From Eubacterium sp. (GTDB lineage Bacteria; Bacillota; Clostridia; Oscillospirales; Acutalibacteraceae): a DNA stretch of 64,000 nucleotides. Shown in pieces: positions 44,766 to 52,346 of this stretch (positions within the stretch are counted from its first letter, which is position 1; the number at the start of each line of letters is the position of its first letter). The translations under genes were made by a program, and so were the position numbers. The notes beneath the pieces were generated by a model. The model was not told where the DNA came from. It ran no database searches and was given only the letters and a program-made list of their open reading frames with translations. The stretch covers positions 104,055-168,054 of the forward strand of contig JAFUEH010000025.1 in assembly GCA_017463985.1 (NCBI GenBank), read 5' to 3'.

Positions 44766-45251
44766 TCAAAAGCCGATATTACTCAGCCATTTTTCTATTT
44801 TTTGCGGATTACCTCTTTCGGCATCGCTCATTTCCATTGGCAGCCCTTCGAGCACGGTTGCCTTGGGGGCAAGCTCACGGATGGTTCGGTAAGTACCGCC
44901 ATCGCCTGAACCCATATGCGTATTGAACGGAATAATCGTCTTGCCGCTGAAATCATATTTATCAAATAAGGTATAAATAATCATCGGAAAAGTGTACCAC
45001 CACATCGGATAGCCGATAAAAATATTATCGTATTCCGCAATGCTTATCTCGTTTTTGATTTCAGGGCGCATATTCTCATCATGCTCCTTTTTTGCATAAG
45101 CCGCAAGTGCATTATAATTATCTCTATTGCTGTCATAGGGAATAACCGGCTCAATTTCTACCAAATCTGCGCCTGTTTGCCTTGCAATTTCCTCGGCAGT
45201 TTTCTTTGCTGTGCCGTAAACGGAAAAATATAAAACTAAATTTTTTGCCAT
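44766..45251 (-). CDS. Flavodoxin
   Basis: 161 residues: LVLYFSVYGTAKKTAEEIA (FMN phosphate loop), FIGYPMWWYTFPMIIYTLF, FNTHMGSGDGGTYRTI. It is similar in plan to the flavodoxins at 42387, 56046 and 61643. It is the second gene in the operon, 9 bases after the aldo/keto reductase. Confidence 0.88.
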   Translation of the reverse strand: MAKNLVLYFSVYGTAKKTAEEIARQTGADLVEIEPVIPYDSNRDNYNALAAYAKKEHDENMRPEIKNEISIAEYDNIFIGYPMWWYTFPMIIYTLFDKYDFSGKTIIPFNTHMGSGDGGTYRTIRELAPKATVLEGLPMEMSDAERGNPQKIEKWLSNIGF

Positions 45252-45260
45252 TTTATCACC

Positions 45261-46103
45261 TTAGTCCTGTTTATCAAAATTCGGTCTGTACGCAAGGTAG
45301 CCGAGAAGTGCGGCCTTTGTTGCTTTGTAGTATGCATTGCCGTTGTTCAACTTGGCGATTTCGTTTAATTCCTCGTCAGTCAAGGTAATATCAAAGATGT
45401 CGATATTGTCCTTGATGTGCGCAGGGTTCTTGGAGCCGGGGATAACAATGTTGCCGACCTGCGTATGCCAACGGAGAATAATTTGCGCCGTGCTCTTGTT
45501 GTATTTTTCTGCAAGTGTGGCAAAAATCGCTTCTTCCTGCAACGCCTTATCGCCGTGACCGAGCGGATACCACGCCATCAGGTGAATGTCAGGGAAAGCC
45601 TCCTTCAATTCATTCTGAGGATAATAAGGATGTGCCTCAACCTGCAAAACAGCAGGACGGATTTCGCACTTTTCAATGATTTCCTCCACCTGCTCCTTGC
45701 TGAAGTTGGAAAGTCCGAGGCTTTTTACCTTGCCGTCTTTGACTGCCTGTTCCATAGCCATGTAAGCGCCAACATAATCGCCTACGGGCTGGTGCAAAAA
45801 CAGAAGGTCAATATAATCCGTATCAAGTCTTGCAAGCGTGGAGTCAATCGCTTTGGTTGCGGTCTTGTAAACAGATGGCCAGAGTTTTGTGGAAATATAT
45901 AATTCCTCTCTTGCCTTGCCGCTTGCTTTTACCGCTCTGCCGACTGCCTTTTCGTTCATATAGGCGTTAGCCGTGTCAATCATTTCATACCCCTGCTGTA
46001 TAGCGGAAAAGGATGCCGCCTCAGCGTCAGCAGGCTCCATCATAAAGGTGCCGATACCTGCTGCGGGAATTTTTGTGCCGTTATTGAGTGTAATGTAATT
46101 CAT
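45261..46103 (-). CDS. Aldo/keto reductase (2,5-diketogluconate reductase type)
   Basis: 280 residues, NADPH-dependent. AKR signatures: MIDTANAYMNEKAVGRAVK with the catalytic Asp and Tyr, ISTKLW (Lys), LFLHQPVGDY (His), SLGLSNFSKEQVEEI, and the C-terminal VIPGSKNPAHIKDN. These enzymes reduce aldehydes and dicarbonyls, including methylglyoxal. It is the first gene of the seven-gene operon, divergent from the LysR gene at 46216. Confidence 0.93.
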   Translation of the reverse strand: MNYITLNNGTKIPAAGIGTFMMEPADAEAASFSAIQQGYEMIDTANAYMNEKAVGRAVKASGKAREELYISTKLWPSVYKTATKAIDSTLARLDTDYIDLLFLHQPVGDYVGAYMAMEQAVKDGKVKSLGLSNFSKEQVEEIIEKCEIRPAVLQVEAHPYYPQNELKEAFPDIHLMAWYPLGHGDKALQEEAIFATLAEKYNKSTAQIILRWHTQVGNIVIPGSKNPAHIKDNIDIFDITLTDEELNEIAKLNNGNAYYKATKAALLGYLAYRPNFDKQD

Positions 46104-46187
46104 AATATCATACCTCCGAAATATTTTTTACATTTACAGTTTACACCAAAGCGAAAATAATGTACAATATCAATATCGAATAGCAGT

Positions 46188-46202
46188 ATGCGTTTTACGC
46201 AT
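46188..46202. promoter_or_regulatory. Perfect LysR-type dyad in divergent region
   Basis: ATGCGT-TTT-ACGCAT, a perfect 15-bp palindrome containing T-N11-A, lies just upstream of the LysR start at 46216 and 85 bases from the aldo/keto reductase start. It is the expected recognition site for autoregulation and operon control. Confidence 0.6.
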
Positions 46203-46215
46203 AGTGGGAGGGCTT

Positions 46216-47049
46216 ATGATAGAGATGTATTTATTAGAACAATTATGCGCTTTTAAGGAATACGGAACGCTGTCGGAGGCAGCCGAGCATTTAAATATTG
46301 CCCAGCCATCCGTTTCAAGAGCAATGAAAAAATTAGAGGACGAGCTCGGCGTAGCGCTCTTTGAAAGGCAGAAAAATAAAATTGTACTCAACCAAACAGG
46401 CTTGCTGGCGGCGGAATACGCCAAAAGAATACTTGACGAGGAGCGCAATATGGAAGCGCAAATCAAAGCCTTTGACCGCAGCCTGCACACCGTTAATATC
46501 GGCAGCATTGCGCCCGGTCCGCTGATGGTGTTACTGCCAAGACTGACGGCATTGTTTGCCGACAAGGTGGTGTCCTCTGATATTGAAACAGAGGAAGCGT
46601 TGCTTCAAAAGCTCAATCGTAATGATTATCGTTTTATCATTCTTAACCGTCCGCTTGATGATGAAAAGTATATCTGTAAGGAGTATATAACAGAGCAGCT
46701 TTACATATCCGTGAATCATTTTCACCCGATTGCCACACAAAAGTCCGTCACCTTTGCGGAGGCGGACGGACAGCATTTCATTATGTATTCACGGGTCGGC
46801 TTTTGGGAAAATATCGTTAAAGAGAAAATGCCTTCCGCCAATTTTTATAAGCAAGAAAATTTAGAAGCCGTAGGTGAAATTGCGGCCAATTCTGACCTTC
46901 CCTCATTTTCCACCAATATTACGCAGAAAATACTGCCCTCCAGACAGAACGGCAGAATCAATGTTCCCTTCTCTAACCCGGAGGCTAAGGCAAACTATTA
47001 TCTCATTTGCCTTTCGGAAAACAAGCGGATGATAAAGGATTTGTTATAG
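46216..47049 (+). CDS. LysR-family transcriptional regulator
   Basis: 277 residues. N-terminal winged helix (LEQLCAFKEYGTLSEAAEHL and QPSVSRAMKKLEDELG), then a periplasmic-binding-like effector domain. GGGAGGG precedes ATG 46216; a start at 46204 is possible. Divergent from the redox operon 46103-40114 and most likely its regulator. Its stop codon lies in the terminator hairpin. Confidence 0.9.
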   Translation: MIEMYLLEQLCAFKEYGTLSEAAEHLNIAQPSVSRAMKKLEDELGVALFERQKNKIVLNQTGLLAAEYAKRILDEERNMEAQIKAFDRSLHTVNIGSIAPGPLMVLLPRLTALFADKVVSSDIETEEALLQKLNRNDYRFIILNRPLDDEKYICKEYITEQLYISVNHFHPIATQKSVTFAEADGQHFIMYSRVGFWENIVKEKMPSANFYKQENLEAVGEIAANSDLPSFSTNITQKILPSRQNGRINVPFSNPEAKANYYLICLSENKRMIKDLL

Positions 47050-47081
47050 CCGTATGATTTCATTCATACGGCTATATTTTT
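47048..47081 (+). terminator. Terminator of LysR gene
   Basis: Perfect 10-bp stem AGCCGTATGA (47048-47057) with TCATACGGCT (47064-47073), then T-rich sequence. A degraded copy accompanies the integrase remnant at 37450. Confidence 0.88.
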
Positions 47082-47083
47082 TG

Positions 47084-48277
47084 CTATGCAGGGAACTTGA
47101 TTTTCTTTGTGTCTTTGCCTGAGTTTTCAATGAGGTTTTTCATTTTGTCCGCTGCATTCTTTTGCATATCATCGGTGACATGCATGTAGGTATTCATTGT
47201 AAAGCCCGCGTCGGTGTGTCCAAGCATGTGCGATACCGTTTTCACATCCACGCCTGCCTCCAGCGTCAGCGTTGCGAATGTGTGCCGTAAATCGTGGAAG
47301 CGGATTTTCGGTAAGCCTGCCCGTTCTTGTATGCGGTGCAAGCGCCTGGTGACTGCCGAGGTATCTCTGATTTCTCCTGTTTCGGGAGAAGGGAAGATAT
47401 ACTTTGATTTTATTTGCCTCTCTTTCATAGCAAGCAGTAAGTCCACCAGCTCGTCTGCTATGCGAATGGTGCGTATGGAACTTTTTGTTTTCGGCGTTGT
47501 AATTATCAACTTGCCGTCAAGTTTCCTGACGCTCTTGTTGACGCTGATTGTTTTGTTTACCGTATCAAGGTCTGTCCATTCAAGCGCGCAGATTTCACCA
47601 AGCCGCATGCCCGTTGTCAGTTCCAGGTAGTAGAACTCATAACAGCCGGAGCGTTTTGTTTCCTCAAGGAAGGCACTTAGTTCTTCCTTTTTCAGCGTTT
47701 TCATTTCGGGCTTGTTCGTAATCGGTAGCTTTACCTTTGAGCAGGGATTTTTAACAATCAGTCCTTCGTCAACGGCTTTTTCAAGGCAGACATTGAGCGT
47801 TCTCTGTACGCCTTTAACCGTGTAGATGGATAAGGCGCCGCCCTTTGTATCTCTGCTTCTGATTCTACCGTTGTTCAGCAGATCTACAAGGAATTGCTGA
47901 CAGGCAACGGTTGATATTTCGCTGAGTTTCATTTTGCCGAATTCAGGCAGAATGTAAAGTTCAAAGCGTGAAGCATAGCCGTGTACTGTGTATTCTTTAA
48001 TGACGCCTTTGCAGAAGGTGTTAAGCCATATTTCGTACCACCGTTCAAGTGTCGGGTCCGACTCGGTAAGGTAATTGTGCGAGGATAATATTTTTTGTTC
48101 TTCCTCATATTTCGCCTGTGCCTGTTTTAATTTTTCCTGACATTCGGTTTTGGTTTTGGCGGTAACGCTGATTCGTTTTGTCTTGCCGGTTTCATCCTTG
48201 CCGATGTTAAACCAGCCTTCCCATCGTCCATCTTTGCGCTTACGAAGTGTGCCTTCGCCTTTTGCTCTGCGAGCCAT
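47084..48277 (-). CDS. int: Tyrosine recombinase/integrase, Tn916 type
   Basis: 397 residues. N-terminal arm-binding region (MARRAKGEGTLRKRKDGRWEG), SAM-like core-binding domain (about residues 75-165), then the catalytic domain: Arg in TTGMRLGEICALEW, HDLRHTFATL, GHTDAGFTMNTYMHV with the nucleophile Tyr. It likely integrates and excises the element at the tRNA anticodon loop using the end repeats as arm sites. Unusually it sits in the middle of the element, more than 13 kb from either end. Confidence 0.94.
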   Translation of the reverse strand: MARRAKGEGTLRKRKDGRWEGWFNIGKDETGKTKRISVTAKTKTECQEKLKQAQAKYEEEQKILSSHNYLTESDPTLERWYEIWLNTFCKGVIKEYTVHGYASRFELYILPEFGKMKLSEISTVACQQFLVDLLNNGRIRSRDTKGGALSIYTVKGVQRTLNVCLEKAVDEGLIVKNPCSKVKLPITNKPEMKTLKKEELSAFLEETKRSGCYEFYYLELTTGMRLGEICALEWTDLDTVNKTISVNKSVRKLDGKLIITTPKTKSSIRTIRIADELVDLLLAMKERQIKSKYIFPSPETGEIRDTSAVTRRLHRIQERAGLPKIRFHDLRHTFATLTLEAGVDVKTVSHMLGHTDAGFTMNTYMHVTDDMQKNAADKMKNLIENSGKDTKKIKFPA

Positions 48278-48340
48278 TTTATCACCTCCGATTTTTGTTC
48301 AAACAAAACATATCACAAAGTGTTTCTAATATCCAGACAA

Positions 48341-48535
48341 TTATGAATTTACTTTTTTGTCAATCCACTTTTTCAGATTTTCTTTCGGTATGACAATGCG
48401 CCTTCCCATTTTGATAGCAGGGAAGGTGCTGTCTTTCTTTATGATTTTGTATAGGCTCACGGCAGAAATTGACAGTGCCTCTGCCGCCTGCTCAACCGAA
48501 AGTGTAATCGGCATTTCATCAAAATTTGTATACAT
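48341..48535 (-). CDS. xis: Excisionase-family helix-turn-helix protein
   Basis: 64 residues. MerR-like DNA-binding helix-turn-helix: TLSVEQAAEALSISAVSLYKII, then FPAIKMGRRIVIPKENLKKW. This is the small DNA-bending partner that directs integrase toward excision. TTGGAGG precedes ATG 48535, nine codons inside the longest frame. It lies 63 bases before int on the same strand. Confidence 0.85.
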   Translation of the reverse strand: MYTNFDEMPITLSVEQAAEALSISAVSLYKIIKKDSTFPAIKMGRRIVIPKENLKKWIDKKVNS

Positions 48536-48571
48536 ATTTTTCCTCCAATGTTTATTCAAGGTATCTCTATA

Positions 48572-48609
48572 TTGTTCTGTGTAAAGGATTTAAACAAGGG
48601 GTGGTATAA
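48572..48609. promoter_or_regulatory. Element-specific repeated motif upstream of xis
   Basis: TTCTGTGTAAAG-ATTTAAACAAGGGG-type sequence, nearly identical to 52178-52204 upstream of the LexA-like repressor and related to 63557-63582 near the right end. On the minus strand it contains -35/-10-like boxes ahead of xis. It is a candidate operator for the element's repressor. Confidence 0.45.
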
Positions 48610-48612
48610 TTA

Positions 48613-50121
48613 TTACATAGTCATACCGAAGCCTTCATCCTCGTTTTCATCATAATCATCAGCATCATAATTCTGCCGTTGCAATTCGGCTTCACGCAAT
48701 AATTTTTCTTGCTGCTCACGCTTGGATTTTGCGGATTCGTACATAGCATTGACTGCGGCTGCACCGAGGTCAACAACAGCAGTAATGTTGTCTGCCGCTC
48801 TCTGTGATTCGCTTTCATCTTTTTCTTTCTTGGTGTCCTCAGCAATGCCTTTCTGTCCGTGAGCAAGTTTCTTTTTCATTAACTTGCTGCGCTCTTTTTC
48901 ATCAAGCTGGGAATGTAAGTTATCCAGCCGCTTGCTGTTTGCCGTGTTGATAAAGAAGCCGACCATATACGCAATGTCATCGAGTATCGCTTGGTTGGTA
49001 GCCTCCTGACTACTGCTCTGACTCATATCCATCTGAAGAACATAATTGATGATTTTGTTTTTCAGGACTTTGAATTCTTTGTTGTCCTCCAACGGAATAT
49101 CCGGCTTGTTATCACTGTTACAGTAGACGGATAACTTCTCTCGGTTTAGCCTGTTCCATTCAGCGTATAACTCTTTTATGCCTTCTTCCTGTAAAAGCAT
49201 TTTCAGTATATCATCCACCGTTTTCTTGATATCCTTAGGCAGATAACCGTATTGCTTTTTACCGCTTACCGTTTGCAACTGCATAGCAAGTTCAAGGCAT
49301 TTTTGTAGGATGTTTTCGCTCGTATTTCCTCTGCCGATACGGTAAAGGATTTCATCATACTTGTCTTTTAACTCTTCACGGATATCCGTTTGCAGTTTGA
49401 ATAACTTGTACTGCTCGTTACGGAAAATATCGTTAGCAAAGGCGCTTTTTAATTTTTCATAACCCTTTTTGGTTATGTATCCTTTTCCGCTTGTTGAGTA
49501 AACCATAAGGTGAATATGCGGATGGTGCGCCGTGTTATGAAACGCTGCATACCATTTTAATTCGCTGATAGGAATCTTATGTGCCTCTGCAATTTCATTA
49601 AGATTTCTGCGTACACAATTCTTCCAAGCCTCAGCATTATCATAGCCAAGTCTTGATGCGTCCTCTCTGCGAAGGCTGATGACATTAGCAAAAACAATTC
49701 CGTTAACAGCGGCAACTTCATTTGCTGCTTTTTCCAAATCAATGTCGTCATCCGTATCTGAAAACAGTCCGTGCGAACCGATTTTTTCAACACCCGGTCG
49801 TTCTGCAACATAATGAACAAGCGTTTTCAAATCTGCCACCTGATCGGCGTTTCGTTCCACGATTGCATTTAACAATTCATTCGCATTTGCCTTCGTCATA
49901 CTTTTCATATATGTATCAAATTCAGGATACATACAGATGTCAGGGCAGTGACGAAACGCACGGTAAATTAAATTATCCTGTTGCTTTGTGCTGGGCGTTC
50001 TGTCAGAATTAATATCTAATTTTTCAACGCCTTCACGGGTTGCCATATACTTTAACAGTTCGCCTGTGCCTTTGATTTTTGCACCTTTGAAGTATCTTGT
50101 TGTGACAATTATTTTAGCCAT
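48613..50121 (-). CDS. MobP-type relaxase
   Basis: 502 residues. DNA strand transferase that nicks the element at its oriT and leads it into a recipient. Seen: N-terminal TTRYFKGAKIKGTGELLKYM, and the metal-binding three-His motif FHNTAHHPHIHLMVYS at about residues 192-207. The C-terminal third is charged and coiled. The family resembles the MobP3 relaxases of Firmicutes elements. It overlaps its accessory gene by 8 bases. No coupling protein or secretion genes are present. Confidence 0.85.
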   Translation of the reverse strand: MAKIIVTTRYFKGAKIKGTGELLKYMATREGVEKLDINSDRTPSTKQQDNLIYRAFRHCPDICMYPEFDTYMKSMTKANANELLNAIVERNADQVADLKTLVHYVAERPGVEKIGSHGLFSDTDDDIDLEKAANEVAAVNGIVFANVISLRREDASRLGYDNAEAWKNCVRRNLNEIAEAHKIPISELKWYAAFHNTAHHPHIHLMVYSTSGKGYITKKGYEKLKSAFANDIFRNEQYKLFKLQTDIREELKDKYDEILYRIGRGNTSENILQKCLELAMQLQTVSGKKQYGYLPKDIKKTVDDILKMLLQEEGIKELYAEWNRLNREKLSVYCNSDNKPDIPLEDNKEFKVLKNKIINYVLQMDMSQSSSQEATNQAILDDIAYMVGFFINTANSKRLDNLHSQLDEKERSKLMKKKLAHGQKGIAEDTKKEKDESESQRAADNITAVVDLGAAAVNAMYESAKSKREQQEKLLREAELQRQNYDADDYDENEDEGFGMTM

Positions 50122-50512
50122 AATTTATTTCATCCCGTGCATTTTCAAGAGTAATAATGCCATTGTTTTCAGCGACCAGTTTTGAAATATATCCACGCAG
50201 TTCTTCAAGCAAATCATCGGTAATTTCAAACTCGCTGCCGATAATTCTTGTTGTCATACCAACCTCAACGGCAAGTTTAAAAAGCATATCACTGATATTT
50301 TTCTCTACACCGCCGATAACATTTTTAATACTGCGGTTAATAACAGGTGAGAGATAGTCCAAACTTTCCTGCTGAAAAAGATAACCGATATAGAAATCAA
50401 TAGCAGTACAAACGAAATCACTTTTGGATGTGCAGTTGGATAATTCCATTGCCACTTTCATTTTTTCTGCCTGTTTTGGCTCCTGATAATATACATGCTT
50501 TTCTTTACTCAT
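50114..50512 (-). CDS. Relaxase accessory protein (MobC-like)
   Basis: 132 residues, beginning YYQEPKQAEKMKVAMELS, a pattern compatible with a ribbon-helix-helix DNA-binding start, then helices. Its place directly before the relaxase gene, overlapping it, and the length suggest the small oriT-binding partner. The family match is by context more than by motif. Confidence 0.6.
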   Translation of the reverse strand: MSKEKHVYYQEPKQAEKMKVAMELSNCTSKSDFVCTAIDFYIGYLFQQESLDYLSPVINRSIKNVIGGVEKNISDMLFKLAVEVGMTTRIIGSEFEITDDLLEELRGYISKLVAENNGIITLENARDEINYG

Positions 50513-50673
50513 TCAAAATCCTCCTGAAAAATGTGACGCCTACTATGGCATACTTTTGCAACTGCAAAATCCCTTAGAAACAGTCGGCTCTGCCGGATGA
50601 TGTGCCTTGTGCGGCATACCTCAGGGACGCCGCGCTTAATCCTGTTTCCGATAATTTCTTTAAATTATCGGGT
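50513..50673. other. Candidate origin of transfer region
   Basis: 161 non-coding bases upstream of the mob genes hold two perfect hairpins: TTTTGCA-AC-TGCAAAA (50554-50569) and CCGATAATTT-CTTT-AAATTATCGG (50648-50671). Inverted repeats next to the relaxase accessory gene are where oriT is usually found. No nic consensus was recognised, and the second hairpin may only end the upstream gene. Confidence 0.35.
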
Positions 50674-51069
50674 TCAGTAGTACTCGTAGTAGTCCAGCGG
50701 CTCTCCGTTTTCTGCGTGGGTGTATTTTACGAGATGTTTCATCGCCTCTTTTTTATCCGTAAGGTCATAGAGCGTATAGAGGTTTGTAATCTGTTTGTTG
50801 TCCTTGTATCTGCGCTCAATTTCAATCATCTGTTTGTCCTCTAATTCCTTCAGCGCTTTGTCAACAACTGGGCGGCTCTTACCGCCGCAGTGCTTACCGA
50901 TTGTCATGCGAGAAGGAAAGCACTGACCTTTGTCATCGCTGAAGAAGGCAAGTGCAATGTAGACGGCGAACGCATTTGGTGAAAGTCCTTTTTCAAAAAT
51001 ATCTAAAGGGACAATAAAAAATGTTCCTGGTGGATATTCATATTCCGGTTTTTTCGGTGAATAATTCAT
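50674..51069 (-). CDS. Winged-helix DNA-binding protein (replication-initiator-like)
   Basis: 131 residues. FEKGLSPNAFAVYIALAFFSD, FPSRMTIGKHCGGKSRPVVDKALKELEDK and IEIERRYKDNKQITN form a helix_turn_helix_36-type winged helix seen in small plasmid and integrative-element proteins. It could regulate mobilization or help replication of the excised circle. The start at 51069 follows GGAAAAT; the longer frame enters the hairpin at 51108. Confidence 0.65.
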   Translation of the reverse strand: MNYSPKKPEYEYPPGTFFIVPLDIFEKGLSPNAFAVYIALAFFSDDKGQCFPSRMTIGKHCGGKSRPVVDKALKELEDKQMIEIERRYKDNKQITNLYTLYDLTDKKEAMKHLVKYTHAENGEPLDYYEYY

Positions 51070-51107
51070 AAATATTTTCCTTTCAAAATTTATTTTTAAA
51101 CAGAAAA

Positions 51108-51151
51108 CGGGTAGGTAAAATGTCAAGTTAGTCTGACACAATACCTACCCG
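51108..51151. repeat. Strong two-part inverted repeat
   Basis: Outer arms CGGGTAGGTA (51108-51117) and TACCTACCCG (51142-51151) are perfect. Inner arms TGTCA (51121-51125) and TGACA (51134-51138) are perfect too, with 3-base symmetric internal loops. No T-run follows on the minus strand. It may be a protein-binding or replication/transfer site. Confidence 0.7.
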
Positions 51152-51188
51152 TTACTCACATGTTCACAGATGTGCGGATGTTATTATA

Positions 51189-51425
51189 CTACGCAGATTT
51201 AATATCTGCGATTTCCGATTTTAACTTTTCATATTTCTTTCTGTCCGTGTAGAGCATAATGTCGTTTTTACAATGCTTGCAACGAATAATTAAGTCGCCG
51301 TAGGGAGTCGTTCTCTCTGTAATTAAGATAGCAGAGGTAGCGTTTTTAATTGCTCTGTTGTTTGCAAGTAAAAGCGTATTATCACATACGGGACAAGTTA
51401 TTTTAGGATTGTAATTCTTTTTCAT
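51189..51425 (-). CDS. Small zinc-ribbon protein
   Basis: 78 residues with two Cys pairs (CPVC near residue 11 and CKHC near residue 49) that would bind one zinc, then a short charged helix. The function is unknown. It overlaps the LexA-like gene by 4 bases, so the two are co-translated. Confidence 0.7.
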   Translation of the reverse strand: MKKNYNPKITCPVCDNTLLLANNRAIKNATSAILITERTTPYGDLIIRCKHCKNDIMLYTDRKKYEKLKSEIADIKSA

Positions 51426-52045
51426 CGTCTTTTCTTTATGCCCTCCACATCTTTAATCACAAATTTGAGAACTCCCTGAATCGTGCAGGAAGGATAGTGC
51501 ATATCCGACATGGATTTATTTTCAGGGTGAAGCACAACTTCATGATTCTCTTTATCAAAATATATGGTTTTTAATGTGTTTGTATTATCCGGTGTGAGCG
51601 CAACAACAATATCGCCGTCAACGGCAGTTGACTGTTTGCGTATGACAAGCAAATCACCATCACAGATTCCTACATCAATCATAGATTCGCCGCTGGCACG
51701 AAGCAGATAGAATTCACCTTTACCGAAAACAGAAACAGGCAGTTGCACGATTTCCTGTATCTCTTCAAATTCTTCCTCCGGCGTACCGCAGGGGATACTG
51801 CCAACTAATGCAGCACTTGAAAATTCAGCATTTACCTTATTCGTTTTTTCGGTATGAATACTGCCGTTCTCATAATCTATCATTCCTTTTTCACGCATCT
51901 CAACAAGATAGCGGTAAGCGGTATTTCGTGTGATACCAAACTCCTCGCCGATGCGAATACAGGAAGGCGACTGATTATGCAAGAGATAATATTCTTCACA
52001 AAAATCTTTTATCTTTTGCATCAGCCCTTGGTCTTTACTGCGCAT
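51422..52045 (-). CDS. LexA/S24-family self-cleaving repressor
   Basis: 207 residues. N-terminal winged helix (SPSCIRIGEEFGITRNTAYRYL); linker with a likely cleavage site SIPCG (Cys-Gly, as in UmuD); C-terminal S24 peptidase with nucleophile Ser in RASGESMIDVGICDGD and the general-base Lys in NTLKTIYFDK. Such repressors are inactivated with RecA after DNA damage. It probably controls the mobilization genes. ATG 52045 has GAGG upstream; the first in-frame ATG is 30 bases earlier. Confidence 0.88.
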   Translation of the reverse strand: MRSKDQGLMQKIKDFCEEYYLLHNQSPSCIRIGEEFGITRNTAYRYLVEMREKGMIDYENGSIHTEKTNKVNAEFSSAALVGSIPCGTPEEEFEEIQEIVQLPVSVFGKGEFYLLRASGESMIDVGICDGDLLVIRKQSTAVDGDIVVALTPDNTNTLKTIYFDKENHEVVLHPENKSMSDMHYPSCTIQGVLKFVIKDVEGIKKRR

Positions 52046-52174
52046 AAAATCAACCTCAATTCTTAACGAATACAAAGCGTATCAGATAGCAAATACAATA
52101 TATCATATCCCAAAACTTTTGTAAAGAATATTTTTCAAACAGTTGTTCTTATTTTTTTTCTGAAAGGGTTTTAA

Positions 52175-52230
52175 TAGTTCTGTGTAAAGTATTTGAACAA
52201 GGGGTTATATAAATTTTAAGGCGCTGCCTG
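52175..52230. repeat. Repeated motif and left copy of GH39-flanking direct repeat
   Basis: TTCTGTGTAAAG...TTTGAACAAGGGGT (52178-52204) recurs at 48577 and, diverged, at 63557. The following stretch, GGGGTTATATAAATTTTAAG then GCGCTGCC, recurs after the GH39 gene at 53815-53846. The first part also holds minus-strand promoter-like boxes for the LexA-like gene. Confidence 0.55.
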
Positions 52231-52239
52231 GTTTGTTTA

Positions 52240-52266
52240 GCGACATTTATATTTACTAAATGTCGC
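52240..52266. repeat. Perfect hairpin upstream of GH39 gene
   Basis: GCGACATTTA (52240-52249) with TAAATGTCGC (52257-52266) and a 7-nt loop. With no T-run it is more likely an operator or leader element than a terminator. The rest of 52046-52346 is AT-rich and holds no gene. Confidence 0.6.
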
Positions 52267-52346
52267 AGTTATGGTATATTAAATTTGATAATAATACGAT
52301 TCGTTTTATTTTTCTTTTTTTGCTATGATACGAGTGGAGGGGTAAG

